Shown piece by piece: positions 17,141-25,425 of a DNA stretch of 64,000 nucleotides; the stretch's first letter is position 1, and every line of letters starts with the position of its first letter. Below the pieces are notes generated by a model. The model was not told the DNA's origin and ran no database searches. It worked only from the letters and a program-made list of their open reading frames with translations. Source of the DNA: JBEEFP01 sp041166085 (GTDB lineage: Bacteria > Actinomycetota > Acidimicrobiia > Acidimicrobiales > JAFATL01); the NCBI GenBank assembly GCA_041166085.1, contig JBEEFP010000031.1:62001-126000 (forward strand). Direction: 5' to 3'. Position numbers and translations under genes: made by a program.

Positions 17141-17569
17141 TCAGGAGCCGGTGAGCTGGCGGAGGATGCCCGCGGTGTCGTGGTAGGCGGTGCGCTCGAC
17201 GATGCGGCCGTCCCGCACGACGGTGACGTGCACCATCGGGAGGCGGACCTCGCGCCCTGTCGGGGCGATGCCGGCGAACAGCCCCTTGTGCGTGCCCTCG
17301 AGGACCTCCTCGGTCACCACCGTCTCGCCGTCACACAGCGCCCGGCGCAGTGAGATCCGCATGTCGGGGAAGGCGGCCAAGGTCATCTCCATGAGGCGGT
17401 CGAGGCCGTCGAGGTCGAGTTGGTGGCCCGACGCCATCACGAGGACGGGCGCGGCCGCGTAGAGGCCGCGCCCGGCGGCCACGTCGTGGTCGTTGAGGGT
17501 GGCGTTGAGCTGGGCGACGACGTCTTCGGGGACGGCGTTCTCGGCGGGAGGGTCCTGGGCTGCGGGCAC
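17141..17569 (-). CDS. SnoaL-like / ester cyclase family protein
   Basis: A 142-residue NTF2-fold SnoaL-type protein. The C-terminal half VVTEEVLEGTHKGLFAGIAPTG...VHVTVVRDGRIVERTAYHDTAGILRQLG is characteristic of SnoaL-like polyketide-cyclase relatives. No polyketide genes lie nearby, so a housekeeping small-molecule or stress role is more likely than antibiotic synthesis. GTG start at 17569. It is convergent with the Clp-N gene and divergent from the mraZ promoter. Confidence 0.8.
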   Translation of the reverse strand: MPAAQDPPAENAVPEDVVAQLNATLNDHDVAAGRGLYAAAPVLVMASGHQLDLDGLDRLMEMTLAAFPDMRISLRRALCDGETVVTEEVLEGTHKGLFAGIAPTGREVRLPMVHVTVVRDGRIVERTAYHDTAGILRQLTGS

Positions 17570-17603
17570 GCCTCACCTTCGCGCGCCACGGAGGGAGAGG
17601 AAA

Positions 17604-17646
17604 GTGGTGGGGCTGTGTTGACGGGTGGTGGTCAGGGGCGTAGGGT
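17604..17646 (+). promoter_or_regulatory. mraZ / dcw promoter with two GTGGTGG repeats
   Basis: TTGACG at 17618-17623 and TAGGGT at 17641-17646 are separated by exactly 17 bp, a good housekeeping-sigma promoter. It leaves a leader of about 90 bases before mraZ. GTGGTGG occurs at 17604-17610 and again at 17625-17631, 21 bp apart (two helical turns), straddling the -35. G-rich direct repeats near this promoter are where MraZ binds in other bacteria, so these are candidate MraZ sites. Confidence 0.7.
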
Positions 17647-17741
17647 GGCACGAGGTGGCGCGAAGGGGCGGCACCGGTCAGGCGGAGCGGCTTCGGGGGC
17701 AGTACGAGCCCCGGCGGAGGCGAGAGAGGGAATGGGAGTCA

Positions 17742-18167
17742 GTGGCGGCACGGTTCTTCGGTCGGTACGAGCACTCGCTCGACGACAAGGGCAGGGTCAT
17801 TCTGCCCGCGAAGTTCCGCGCCCACTTCGAGCGGGGCGGCTATCTGAGCCAGCACGTGGACGGGTGCCTGGCCGTCTGGACCGAGGAGGCCTTCAACCAA
17901 CAGCTGGATGCGCAGCTCGATGCGCAGCAGCAGGGTCGCAACCAGCGGAACCTGTCCCGGGTGTGGTCGGCCGGCTCGGAGGAGATCGAGGTCAGCACCT
18001 CCGGACGCATGGCGATCCCGCGGCACCTGCGGACGTACGCGGACCTCGACGGCGAGGTCGTGGTGATCGGCGCGGTGGACCACGTCGAGCTGTGGAACCC
18101 GGCGGCGTGGGAAACCAAGGTGCGGCCGAGCGAGCAGACGCTGATCGACGGCGTCGACCCGGAATGA
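17742..18167 (+). CDS. mraZ: MraZ transcriptional regulator of the dcw cluster
   Basis: A 141-residue MraZ with two AbrB-like DXXXR repeats: HSLDDKGRVILPAKFR in the first half and VSTSGRMAIPRHLRTYADL in the second. It binds G-rich repeats upstream of itself and represses the cluster in the bacteria studied. The start is the GTG at 17742 behind GGGAG; longer forms would add residues that no homologue has. It is followed by a 140-base structured spacer before rsmH. Confidence 0.95.
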   Translation: MAARFFGRYEHSLDDKGRVILPAKFRAHFERGGYLSQHVDGCLAVWTEEAFNQQLDAQLDAQQQGRNQRNLSRVWSAGSEEIEVSTSGRMAIPRHLRTYADLDGEVVVIGAVDHVELWNPAAWETKVRPSEQTLIDGVDPE

Positions 18168-18202
18168 GCGGTGCAAGTGGTGCAACGAGTGTCTGGAGCA
18201 TG

Positions 18203-18306
18203 CGCAGTCCCTCGACCGGGCAGGTGGAAGATCCCTTCTCCGCCCGCTTCCATCAAGGTCGATCGGGGAGACATCCCGACGGCGCCAGCCCGGTCGAGGG
18301 GCTGCG
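18203..18306 (+). ncRNA. structured RNA leader of rsmH (mraW-motif-like)
   Basis: A 19-bp stem joins 18203-18221 (CGCAGTCCCTCGACCGGGC) to 18288-18306, with one G-U pair as its only irregularity. Inside are two hairpins: 18223-18230 with 18247-18254 (8 bp, loop of 16) and 18263-18267 with 18275-18279 (5 bp). Together they form a three-way junction, and UCUCC in the first loop could pair with GGAGA at 18267-18271. The rsmH ribosome-binding region (GAGGGGCTGCGG) is inside the closing stem, one base before the ATG, so the stem can hide the start. A conserved 'mraW' RNA motif upstream of this gene is known from actinobacteria; I assign this one by position and shape, not by alignment. Confidence 0.7.
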
Positions 18307-18307
18307 G

Positions 18308-19249
18308 ATGAGCCAGAGCTACGAGCACCGCCCGGTGATGGTCGAGGAGGTCACCGCCATTTTCGGTGACGTGCCGCCCGGTCCGGTCGTCGACGCGACG
18401 GTCGGGGGCGGAGGACACGCGCGTGCACTGCTGGGGGCTCATCCCCAACTCAGTCTCATCGGCATCGACCGCGACCCCGCGGCGCTGGCCGCGGCGGGGG
18501 AGGCCCTGCGCGAGTTCGGCGAACGGGCCGTCCTGCGGCGGGCCCGCTTCGACGAGATCGCCGACGTCGTCGCCGGCCTGGGTTACGACGCCGTCAGCGG
18601 TGCGCTGTTCGACCTCGGGGTCAGCTCGCCCCAGCTCGACCGGCCCGAACGGGGCTTCAGCTACCGCGAGGACGGGCCCCTCGACATGCGGATGGATCCG
18701 GACGGGCCGCTGACCGCGGCCGACGTCCTCAACACCTATGACGAGGCCGACCTGGCGCGGCTCTTCGCGGCAAGTGGTGAACATCGATACGCCCGCCGTA
18801 TCGCACGATCCGTGGTGGCGGGCCGTCCGCTCGCCTCGACCGACGATCTGGTCGAGGCGGTCAAGCGGGGCGTGCCCGCCGCCGCCAGGCGTACCGGCGG
18901 CCATCCGGCCAAGCGCGTGTTCCAGGCCGTGCGCATCGAGGTCAACGGTGAGCTCGATGCGCTCGCGCCGGCCATCGACGCGGCGATCGGCCTGCTCGTC
19001 CCCGGTGGACGCCTCGTCTCGCTCGCCTACCACTCGGGGGAGGACCGCATCGTGAAGGACCGCTTCCTCGAGGCGGCCAGCGGTGGGTGCGTCTGCCCGC
19101 CGGGCATGCCCTGCGTGTGCGGCGCCGTCCCGCGTGCGCGTCTGCTCAACCGCGGCGCGCGCAAGCCGTCCCGCGCCGAGCTCGAGACCAACCCACGCGC
19201 CGAAGCGGCCCGCTTCCGCGCCCTCGAGAAGTTGGAGGACGCGGCGTGA
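18308..19249 (+). CDS. rsmH: 16S rRNA (cytosine(1402)-N4)-methyltransferase
   Basis: A 313-residue SAM-dependent methyltransferase (formerly MraW) that modifies C1402 of 16S rRNA. It begins YEHRPVMVEEV, then VVDATVGGGGHARALL (SAM motif I), LIGIDRDPAAL, FDLGVSSPQLDRPERGFSY and SLAYHSGEDRIVKDRF, all family signatures. A Cys-rich loop GGCVCPPGMPCVCG near the C-terminus is typical of actinobacterial members. The start ATG follows the structured leader directly, and the stop overlaps the ftsL-like gene (GTGA). Confidence 0.96.
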   Translation: MSQSYEHRPVMVEEVTAIFGDVPPGPVVDATVGGGGHARALLGAHPQLSLIGIDRDPAALAAAGEALREFGERAVLRRARFDEIADVVAGLGYDAVSGALFDLGVSSPQLDRPERGFSYREDGPLDMRMDPDGPLTAADVLNTYDEADLARLFAASGEHRYARRIARSVVAGRPLASTDDLVEAVKRGVPAAARRTGGHPAKRVFQAVRIEVNGELDALAPAIDAAIGLLVPGGRLVSLAYHSGEDRIVKDRFLEAASGGCVCPPGMPCVCGAVPRARLLNRGARKPSRAELETNPRAEAARFRALEKLEDAA

Positions 19250-19731
19250 CCAGCGTTCGCGTGCATACGCGCGCCAAGCCGGCTCCCGCGCCGCGTCCGG
19301 CACCCAAGCGCCCGCCCCTCCGCGTCGTCCCCGACAACTACGTCCCGCCGCGCGTCCGCCGCCGGCGGGCCCGGCTCTTCGGCGTCGGGGTCGGCGTGCT
19401 CGTCGCCCTCGGCCTGTTCGGGATCGCCAGCCTGCATGTGGTGCTCACCCAGGGCCAGTTCCGCCTCGATCGCCTCCAGTCCCAGGCGGACGAGCAGCAG
19501 GCCCGTTACGAGCAGCTGCGCCTGCAGGTGGCCGAGCTGGAGTCGCCCGAGCGCATCGTGGCTGTCGCCCAAGAGCGGCTCGGGATGGTGCCGCCGCCCG
19601 CCGTGACGTACCTGGCGCCGTCCGGACCGGCCGCCAAGGACCCGACCGTCGCGACGCCCCGGAACGCGCAGGACGACCGCGGCACGACCACCAGCTGGAC
19701 GCAGGTCAAGCCCCACCTCGACACGCCATGA
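19246..19731 (+). CDS. ftsL: FtsL-like septum protein
   Basis: A 161-residue bitopic protein. It has a basic Pro-rich cytoplasmic N-terminus (residues 1-43), one transmembrane helix (about 44-66) and a short coiled coil LDRLQSQADEQQARYEQLRL, ending in a Thr/Pro-rich tail. The position between rsmH and ftsI and the topology identify it as FtsL; sequence similarity in this family is low. It would pair with FtsQ and FtsI/FtsW in the divisome. Start GTG overlaps the rsmH stop; its stop overlaps the ftsI ATG. Confidence 0.8.
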   Translation: MTSVRVHTRAKPAPAPRPAPKRPPLRVVPDNYVPPRVRRRRARLFGVGVGVLVALGLFGIASLHVVLTQGQFRLDRLQSQADEQQARYEQLRLQVAELESPERIVAVAQERLGMVPPPAVTYLAPSGPAAKDPTVATPRNAQDDRGTTTSWTQVKPHLDTP

Positions 19732-21659
19732 GCCCGACCCGCACGGGCGAACGCCGTCCGACGCGGGCAAGGCCGGCACAGCGTCGTCCTCAGCCGCCCC
19801 ACCCGCGCGCCCACCGCGGCCGGCCGGTGCGCACGGACAAGGTCGCGCCGGTCGACCGTCCGGGAAACCCGAAGCACCGGCTCGTCGCCTTGGTGATCCT
19901 GATGGTCATCGCCGCCCTGCTGCTCGCGGGCCGCGTCGTCTACGTGCAGGGCGTCGACGCCCACCGCTTCGCCGCGTTCGGCGAGTCCCAGCGCGTCCGC
20001 CGGGTCCCGCTGCCGGCGGCGCGAGGTGCCATCTTCGATCGCAACGGCGTCGAGCTGGCGATGTCGGTGCCCCAGCGCACCGTCTGGGTCAACCCCAAGC
20101 TCGTCACTGATCCCCTCGCCGAGGCGGGACGACTGGCCCCGGTGCTGGGGCTCGACGTGGCCCAGGTGCGCGACCAGCTCACCAAGAGCTCGTCGTTCGC
20201 CTACGTCGCGCGCAAGGTGTCCGACGCCGTCGGCAAGAAGGTCGACGGCCTGCACCTCGACGGTGTGTTCACCATCGCCGAGCCCAAGCGCTTCCTCCCC
20301 GCGGGCGACCTCGCCGCGCCGGTGCTGGGCAAGGTCGGTCTCGACAACAACGGCTTGTCAGGCCTGGAGGCGCGGTACGAGAAGGCGTTGGCGGGCGAGC
20401 CCGGCCTCCTCGTCGTCGAGCGCGACCCCAGCGGCCGCGAGATCCCGGGCGGCGTGCGCCAGCACATCCCGTCGGCGCGCGGCGAGGACCTCGTCCTGAC
20501 GCTCGACCGCTCGCTGCAGTACGAGACGGAGCGGGCGCTGTCGGCCGAGATCGTGCAAGCGAAGGCCAAGGGCGGCATGGCGATCGTGATGGACAGCACC
20601 AGCGGCGAGGTGCTGTCGATGGCCAGCCTGGTGGCAGGCGACAACGGCGCGCCCCCGCAAGCCGCGTCCAACAACCGAACGTTGACCGCGGTGTTCGAGC
20701 CCGGATCGGTCAACAAGCTGATCACCATCGCTGGCGCGCTCCAGGAGGGCGTGATCGCTCCGAGCGACCGGCTGGCCGTTCCCGGCACCATCCGCGTCGG
20801 GAGCCACACGTTCTCCGAGCACGACCCGCATCCCACCCAGTCGTGGTCGATCACCGACATCGTGGCCAACTCGTCCAACGTGGGCTCGATCATGATCGGC
20901 CAGAAGCTCGGCAAGGACCGCTTGGACGGGTACCTGCGGGCGTTCGGCCTGGGCTCCCGCACCGCCATCAACTTCCCGGGGGAATCGGCCGGGCTCCTCC
21001 TCGATCCGGCCCACTGGTACTCGACCTCGATGGGAACGACGGCGATCGGACAGGGCCTGGCCGTCACCGCCATGCAGATGCTGGCCGCCTACAACACCAT
21101 CGCCAACGGCGGCGAGTACGTCGCGCCGAAGCTGGTGAGGGCGACGGTTGACCGCGACGGCCATCAGCACCCGACGCCGGCGTCGGTCCGGCACCGTGTC
21201 GTGTCCGAACAGACGGCGCGTGACATGACCGCCATGCTCGAGGAGGTCGTCCGGGTCGGCACCGCGAAGCTGGCGGCCATCGACGGCTACACCGTGGCGG
21301 GCAAGACGGGGACGGCTCGCAAGCCCGACGAGCACGTGCGGGGCTACAAGGCGGGCGCGTACGTCTCCAGCTTCGCCGGCTTCGTGCCCGCCGAGAAGCC
21401 CGCGCTCACCGCCATGGTCGTGCTCGACGAGCCCCAGCCCATCTTCGGCGGCCTGGTGGCCGCCCCGAGGTTCGCCCAGATCGCCGAGTACGCCCTCCGG
21501 GAGCTCCGGATCCCGCCGCCCGCAGCCGTGGCCAACAGCGCAGCTCCGGATTCCTCGCCCGAAGCGGCCCGGCCCGTGGGCGAGGCCGACGTTCCGGTGA
21601 CGGTCAAGGCCAACCCGACCACTAGCGTGCCGGCCACTGCTCCTTCCCGGAGCCCGTAG
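19728..21659 (+). CDS. ftsI: penicillin-binding protein, septal transpeptidase
   Basis: A 643-residue class B PBP that cross-links septal peptidoglycan. A long basic N-terminus (50 residues) precedes a single transmembrane anchor (about 51-70). The PBP dimer domain includes PLPAARGAIFDRNG, and the transpeptidase domain has the active Ser327 in FEPGSVNKL (SxxK), ANSSNVG (SxN) and VAGKTGTA (KTG). An extracytoplasmic Ala/Pro/Thr-rich tail follows. ATG start overlaps the ftsL stop. It forms a pair with FtsW encoded 3.8 kb downstream. Confidence 0.96.
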   Translation: MSPTRTGERRPTRARPAQRRPQPPHPRAHRGRPVRTDKVAPVDRPGNPKHRLVALVILMVIAALLLAGRVVYVQGVDAHRFAAFGESQRVRRVPLPAARGAIFDRNGVELAMSVPQRTVWVNPKLVTDPLAEAGRLAPVLGLDVAQVRDQLTKSSSFAYVARKVSDAVGKKVDGLHLDGVFTIAEPKRFLPAGDLAAPVLGKVGLDNNGLSGLEARYEKALAGEPGLLVVERDPSGREIPGGVRQHIPSARGEDLVLTLDRSLQYETERALSAEIVQAKAKGGMAIVMDSTSGEVLSMASLVAGDNGAPPQAASNNRTLTAVFEPGSVNKLITIAGALQEGVIAPSDRLAVPGTIRVGSHTFSEHDPHPTQSWSITDIVANSSNVGSIMIGQKLGKDRLDGYLRAFGLGSRTAINFPGESAGLLLDPAHWYSTSMGTTAIGQGLAVTAMQMLAAYNTIANGGEYVAPKLVRATVDRDGHQHPTPASVRHRVVSEQTARDMTAMLEEVVRVGTAKLAAIDGYTVAGKTGTARKPDEHVRGYKAGAYVSSFAGFVPAEKPALTAMVVLDEPQPIFGGLVAAPRFAQIAEYALRELRIPPPAAVANSAAPDSSPEAARPVGEADVPVTVKANPTTSVPATAPSRSP

Positions 21660-21668
21660 ACAGGCACC

Positions 21669-23069
21669 ATGCGACTCGACCGACTCCTGGGCGACGTCGA
21701 CGTGCTGGAAGTGCGTGGCGAGCCGGCCTCGGTGGAGATCACCGCCATCGCCCACGACACTGCCGCCGTCCGCCCCGACACGCTCTTCTGCTGCCTCAAG
21801 GGCGCGCGCGCCGACGGACACGACTTCGCGCCTCAGGCGGTGGACGCCGGTGCCGTCGCGCTGGTGTGTGAGCGGTTCGTCGATGTCGCCGTGGCCCAGG
21901 CGCGCGTGCCTGATGCACGTGCCGCGATGGGTCCGGCCGCTGCCACTCTCTACGGACACCCGTCGACCGCGTTGCGAGTGGTCGGCGTCACCGGCACCAA
22001 CGGCAAGACCACGGTCAGCCATCTGCTGGGCTCCATCTTCGACGCCCACGGGTGGGCCGCCGGGGTCATCGGAACACTCACCGGTGCGCGCACGACGCCG
22101 GAGGCGCCCGCCCTGCAGGAGGCGCTGGCCCGCTTCCGGGACGAGGGCCGCGTGGCGGTGGCCATGGAAGTGTCCTCGCATGCGCTCGTGCAGCACCGAG
22201 TCGACGGCGTGCGGTTCGCGGTCGCCGTCTTCACCAACCTCAGCCAGGACCACCTCGACTACCACGCAGACATGGACGACTACTTCGCGGCCAAGGCCCG
22301 CCTGTTCGAGCCGCACCGGTCGGAGCTCGCGGTGGTCAACATCGACGATCCGTGGGGCAGGCGGCTGCGGGACTCCGTCTCGGTGCACGTCGTCCCGTAC
22401 TCGATCGACGATGCCCATCGGCTCGAGCTCGGCCCGGAAGGGGCGACCTTCGGTTGGGAAGGCGCGACCATCCGCCTGCGGCTGCGCGGACGCTTCAACG
22501 TCATGAACGCGCTGGCGGCGGCGACGACAGCTCGAGAGCTGGGCATCGGTGCCGCCGACACAGCTGCGGGCCTCGAAGCCGTCGACTCCATTCCCGGCCG
22601 CTTCGAGACGATCGAAGCGGGGCAGCCCTTCACGGTCGTCGTCGACTACGCCCACACCCCCGACGGACTGGTCCAGGCCCTCACTGCTGCACGCGAGCTG
22701 ACGTCCGGCCGGGTCCTCGTCGTGTTCGGCGCAGGAGGCGATCGCGACCACGCCAAGCGTCCGCTGATGGGCGTGGCCGCGACCCGACTGGCCGACCTGG
22801 CCGTGCTGACGTCCGACAACCCCCGTACCGAGGACCCGATGGCGATCATCGCCGACGTACGCGCCGGCATCGACGGTGACGACAAGCTCGTCGTCGAGCC
22901 CGACCGCGCCGCAGCCATCCGCCTGGCCATGGTCGAGGCTGCGCCGGGCGACGTGGTCGTGATCGCCGGAAAGGGACACGAGACGGGCCAGGACATCGAT
23001 GGCGTCGTGCATCCCTTCGACGACCACGACGTGGCCCGCGCCGCCTTACAGGAGGCGCGGCGCTCGTGA
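21669..23069 (+). CDS. murE: UDP-MurNAc-L-Ala-D-Glu:meso-DAP ligase
   Basis: A 466-residue Mur ligase adding the third peptide residue. The ATP loop is VVGVTGTNGKTTVSHLLG, the carbamylated-lysine region is YFAAKARLF, and the substrate motif TSDNPRTEDP contains DNPR, the signature of meso-diaminopimelate-adding enzymes. The C-terminus has IAGKGHETGQD. Start is ATG 21669, nine bases after ftsI; the end overlaps mraY (GTGA). A murF gene would be expected next but there is none, and this protein is too short to be a MurE-MurF fusion. Confidence 0.96.
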   Translation: MRLDRLLGDVDVLEVRGEPASVEITAIAHDTAAVRPDTLFCCLKGARADGHDFAPQAVDAGAVALVCERFVDVAVAQARVPDARAAMGPAAATLYGHPSTALRVVGVTGTNGKTTVSHLLGSIFDAHGWAAGVIGTLTGARTTPEAPALQEALARFRDEGRVAVAMEVSSHALVQHRVDGVRFAVAVFTNLSQDHLDYHADMDDYFAAKARLFEPHRSELAVVNIDDPWGRRLRDSVSVHVVPYSIDDAHRLELGPEGATFGWEGATIRLRLRGRFNVMNALAAATTARELGIGAADTAAGLEAVDSIPGRFETIEAGQPFTVVVDYAHTPDGLVQALTAARELTSGRVLVVFGAGGDRDHAKRPLMGVAATRLADLAVLTSDNPRTEDPMAIIADVRAGIDGDDKLVVEPDRAAAIRLAMVEAAPGDVVVIAGKGHETGQDIDGVVHPFDDHDVARAALQEARRS

Positions 23070-24115
23070 TCGCCCTCGTCATCGCCGGCGGCGTGTCGCT
23101 GATGGTCGGTCTGGCCGGCACGCCGTTGTTGATCCGGTGGCTGCAGATCCGCGGCATCGGTCAGCAGATCCGAGAGGACGGACCGCGCGGTCACATCACG
23201 AAGGCGGGCACGCCGACGATGGGCGGGCTCATGATCGTCACCGGTGCGTTCGTCGGCTACATGGCCGGCCATCTGCGCACCGGCCCGATCTTCACGCGTG
23301 GCGGCCTCTACGTTCTCCTCGCCATCGTGGGCAGCGGGCTCGTGGGGCTGGCCGACGACTGGATCAAGATCAGCCGCCAACGCAGCCTCGGCCTCAACAA
23401 GCGGGCCAAGCTCGGCGGCCAGCTGGCGGTCGCGATCACGTTCGCCTGGCTGGCCCACAACTACGCGAGCGTCGGGACCTACCTCTCGTTCACCCGCTGG
23501 GACTCGTTGCGCATCAACGGATCGCCCATCGAGATGCCCGTGTGGCTCTGGGGCATCTTCGCGGTGCTGCTCATCGTCGGCTTCTCGAACGCGGTCAACC
23601 TGGCAGACGGTCTCGACGGCTTGGCCGCCGGCTCGTCGGCGTTCGTGTTCGGCGCGTTCGCCATCATCGCCTTCTGGCAGTTCCGCCACCCCGACGTTTA
23701 CCGGGTTCCCCAGGCCCTCGACCTGGCCATGCTCGCCGTCGCCATGGTCGGCGCGTGTACGGGTTTCCTGTGGTGGAACGCAGCACCGGCTCGGATCTTC
23801 ATGGGCGACACCGGCTCCCTCGCCATCGGCGCGGGAATGGCGTCACTCGCGCTCGTGATGAACCTGCAGCTTCTCCTGCCGATCCTCGGCGCCCTCTTCG
23901 TGCTCATCACGCTGTCGGTGATCATCCAGGTGGCGAGCTTCCAGCTCTTCCACCGGCGGGTGTTCCGCATGGCGCCACTGCACCACCACTTCGAGCTGGT
24001 GGGCTGGCCCGAGACGACCGTCATCATCCGCTTCTGGATCCTCGCCGGCCTGGCCACCGCGCTGGCGCTCGCCATCTTCTACGCCGACTTCATCTCCCTC
24101 GGACTCCTCGACTGA
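23066..24115 (+). CDS. mraY: phospho-N-acetylmuramoyl-pentapeptide transferase
   Basis: A 349-residue integral membrane enzyme making lipid I from UDP-MurNAc-pentapeptide and undecaprenyl phosphate. About ten transmembrane helices are visible. Catalytic motifs are VGLADDWIKI (Asp-Asp), NAVNLADGLDGLA and APLHHHFELVGW (His-rich loop), with FMGDTGSLAIG between them. GTG start overlaps murE by four bases; the stop shares its last base with the murD ATG (TGATG). Confidence 0.97.
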   Translation: MIALVIAGGVSLMVGLAGTPLLIRWLQIRGIGQQIREDGPRGHITKAGTPTMGGLMIVTGAFVGYMAGHLRTGPIFTRGGLYVLLAIVGSGLVGLADDWIKISRQRSLGLNKRAKLGGQLAVAITFAWLAHNYASVGTYLSFTRWDSLRINGSPIEMPVWLWGIFAVLLIVGFSNAVNLADGLDGLAAGSSAFVFGAFAIIAFWQFRHPDVYRVPQALDLAMLAVAMVGACTGFLWWNAAPARIFMGDTGSLAIGAGMASLALVMNLQLLLPILGALFVLITLSVIIQVASFQLFHRRVFRMAPLHHHFELVGWPETTVIIRFWILAGLATALALAIFYADFISLGLLD

Positions 24116-25425
24116 TGCCGTGGTTGGTGGTCGGGCTGGGGCAGGCCAACGAGTCGGTGGCCCGCCAGCTCCGTCGCCGGGGCGAGGAGGTGGTCGCAAC
24201 CGACGACGGCCCGGACGACGCCACTCGCGCGCGCGCCCGGTCAGCGGGTGTCGAGCTGGTCGAGGCGCCGACGGACGAACGGCTCGAGGCACTGGTTCGG
24301 GACGCGTCCGTGGTGCTGCCCGGTCCGGGCGTCCCCATGGCTCATCCCTGTTATCGAATGGCGGCGGCCCACGGCGTACCGGTGTGGAGTGAGTTCGAGT
24401 TGGCGGCGCGGTGGGCGCCCGACGCGCGCCTGGTGGCGGTGACGGGCACGAACGGGAAGACGACCGTGACCACCATCGTCACCGACATCCTGCAGGCGGC
24501 CAAGGTGCGAGCCGTTGCGGCCGGGAACAACGACCTCCCGCTCGTCGACGCCCTCGACTTCGGGCTCGACGTGATCGTCGTCGAGGCCTCGTCCTTTCGA
24601 CTGCAGCATGCGCCGAGCTTCCGTCCCGAGGTGGCGGTGTGGCTCAACCTGGCCGAGGACCACCTGGACTGGCACCCCGACATGGACCATTACGCGGCGG
24701 CCAAGGCACGCGTGTGGGCGAACCAACGCGACAGTGATCTCGCCATCGCCAATGCTGACGATCCAGCCGTCATGGAGGCGGCGCGTGCCGTCAAGGGCAG
24801 GCTCGAGACGTTCGGGTTGGACTCGGCCGACTGGCACGTGGCCGGTGGTGCGCTGCGGACGCCGACGGGGGAGTCCGTCGTCGAGTTGGCAGCACTGCCG
24901 CTCGATCGTCCCCACGATCTGGCCAACGCCTTGGCCGCCTCGGCAGCCGCGGTCGGCGCCGGCGCCGGCCTCGATGCGTGCCGCGCCGTCCTGTCCACCT
25001 TCACGGGGCTCCCCCACCGCGTGCAGCTGGTGCGAGACGCTGGTGGGGTGCGGTGGTACGACGACTCCAAGGCGACGACGCCCGCGTCGGTCGCCGCGGC
25101 CGTGTCCGGCTTCCCGTCCGTCGTGCTGATCGCTGGTGGGCGCAACAAGGGGCTGCGTCTCGACGGCTTGCGCGACCTGGCCGGTCACATCCGCTCCGTC
25201 GTCGCCATCGGCGAGGCGGCGGACGTCGTGGAAGCGGTCTTCGCCGGCGTACGACCGGTCGAGCGGGCCGCGTCGATGGACCAGGCGGTTGCCGCGGCTC
25301 GCCGCGTCGCCGAGCCCGGCGACGTGGTGCTCCTCTCGCCGGGCTGCGCGTCGTACGACTGGTATCGGAACTACGGCGAACGTGGAGACGACTTCGCTCG
25401 TGCCGTGGCCGAGGTGGAGCGATGA
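24115..25425 (+). CDS. murD: UDP-N-acetylmuramoyl-L-alanine:D-glutamate ligase
   Basis: A 436-residue Mur ligase that adds D-Glu. The N-terminal Rossmann region starts PWLVVGLGQANESVARQL; the ATP loop is LVAVTGTNGKTTVTTI. Further motifs are VVEASSFRLQHA, the Asn/His site NLAEDHLDWH, the lysine loop YAAAKARVW, and WYDDSKATTPASV with VLIAGGRNKG in the C-terminal domain. ATG 24115 overlaps the mraY stop; the stop overlaps ftsW (ATGA). All expected catalytic residues are present. Confidence 0.95.
   Translation: MPWLVVGLGQANESVARQLRRRGEEVVATDDGPDDATRARARSAGVELVEAPTDERLEALVRDASVVLPGPGVPMAHPCYRMAAAHGVPVWSEFELAARWAPDARLVAVTGTNGKTTVTTIVTDILQAAKVRAVAAGNNDLPLVDALDFGLDVIVVEASSFRLQHAPSFRPEVAVWLNLAEDHLDWHPDMDHYAAAKARVWANQRDSDLAIANADDPAVMEAARAVKGRLETFGLDSADWHVAGGALRTPTGESVVELAALPLDRPHDLANALAASAAAVGAGAGLDACRAVLSTFTGLPHRVQLVRDAGGVRWYDDSKATTPASVAAAVSGFPSVVLIAGGRNKGLRLDGLRDLAGHIRSVVAIGEAADVVEAVFAGVRPVERAASMDQAVAAARRVAEPGDVVLLSPGCASYDWYRNYGERGDDFARAVAEVER

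Noticed and set aside
20358..23027. 889-codon minus-strand frame opposite ftsI and murE
   Set aside because: Shadow of two essential genes in conserved order; composition His/Arg/Val-rich without motifs.
21669..23069. murE as a MurE-MurF fusion explaining the missing murF
   Set aside because: Length (466 aa) and one set of Mur motifs fit MurE alone.
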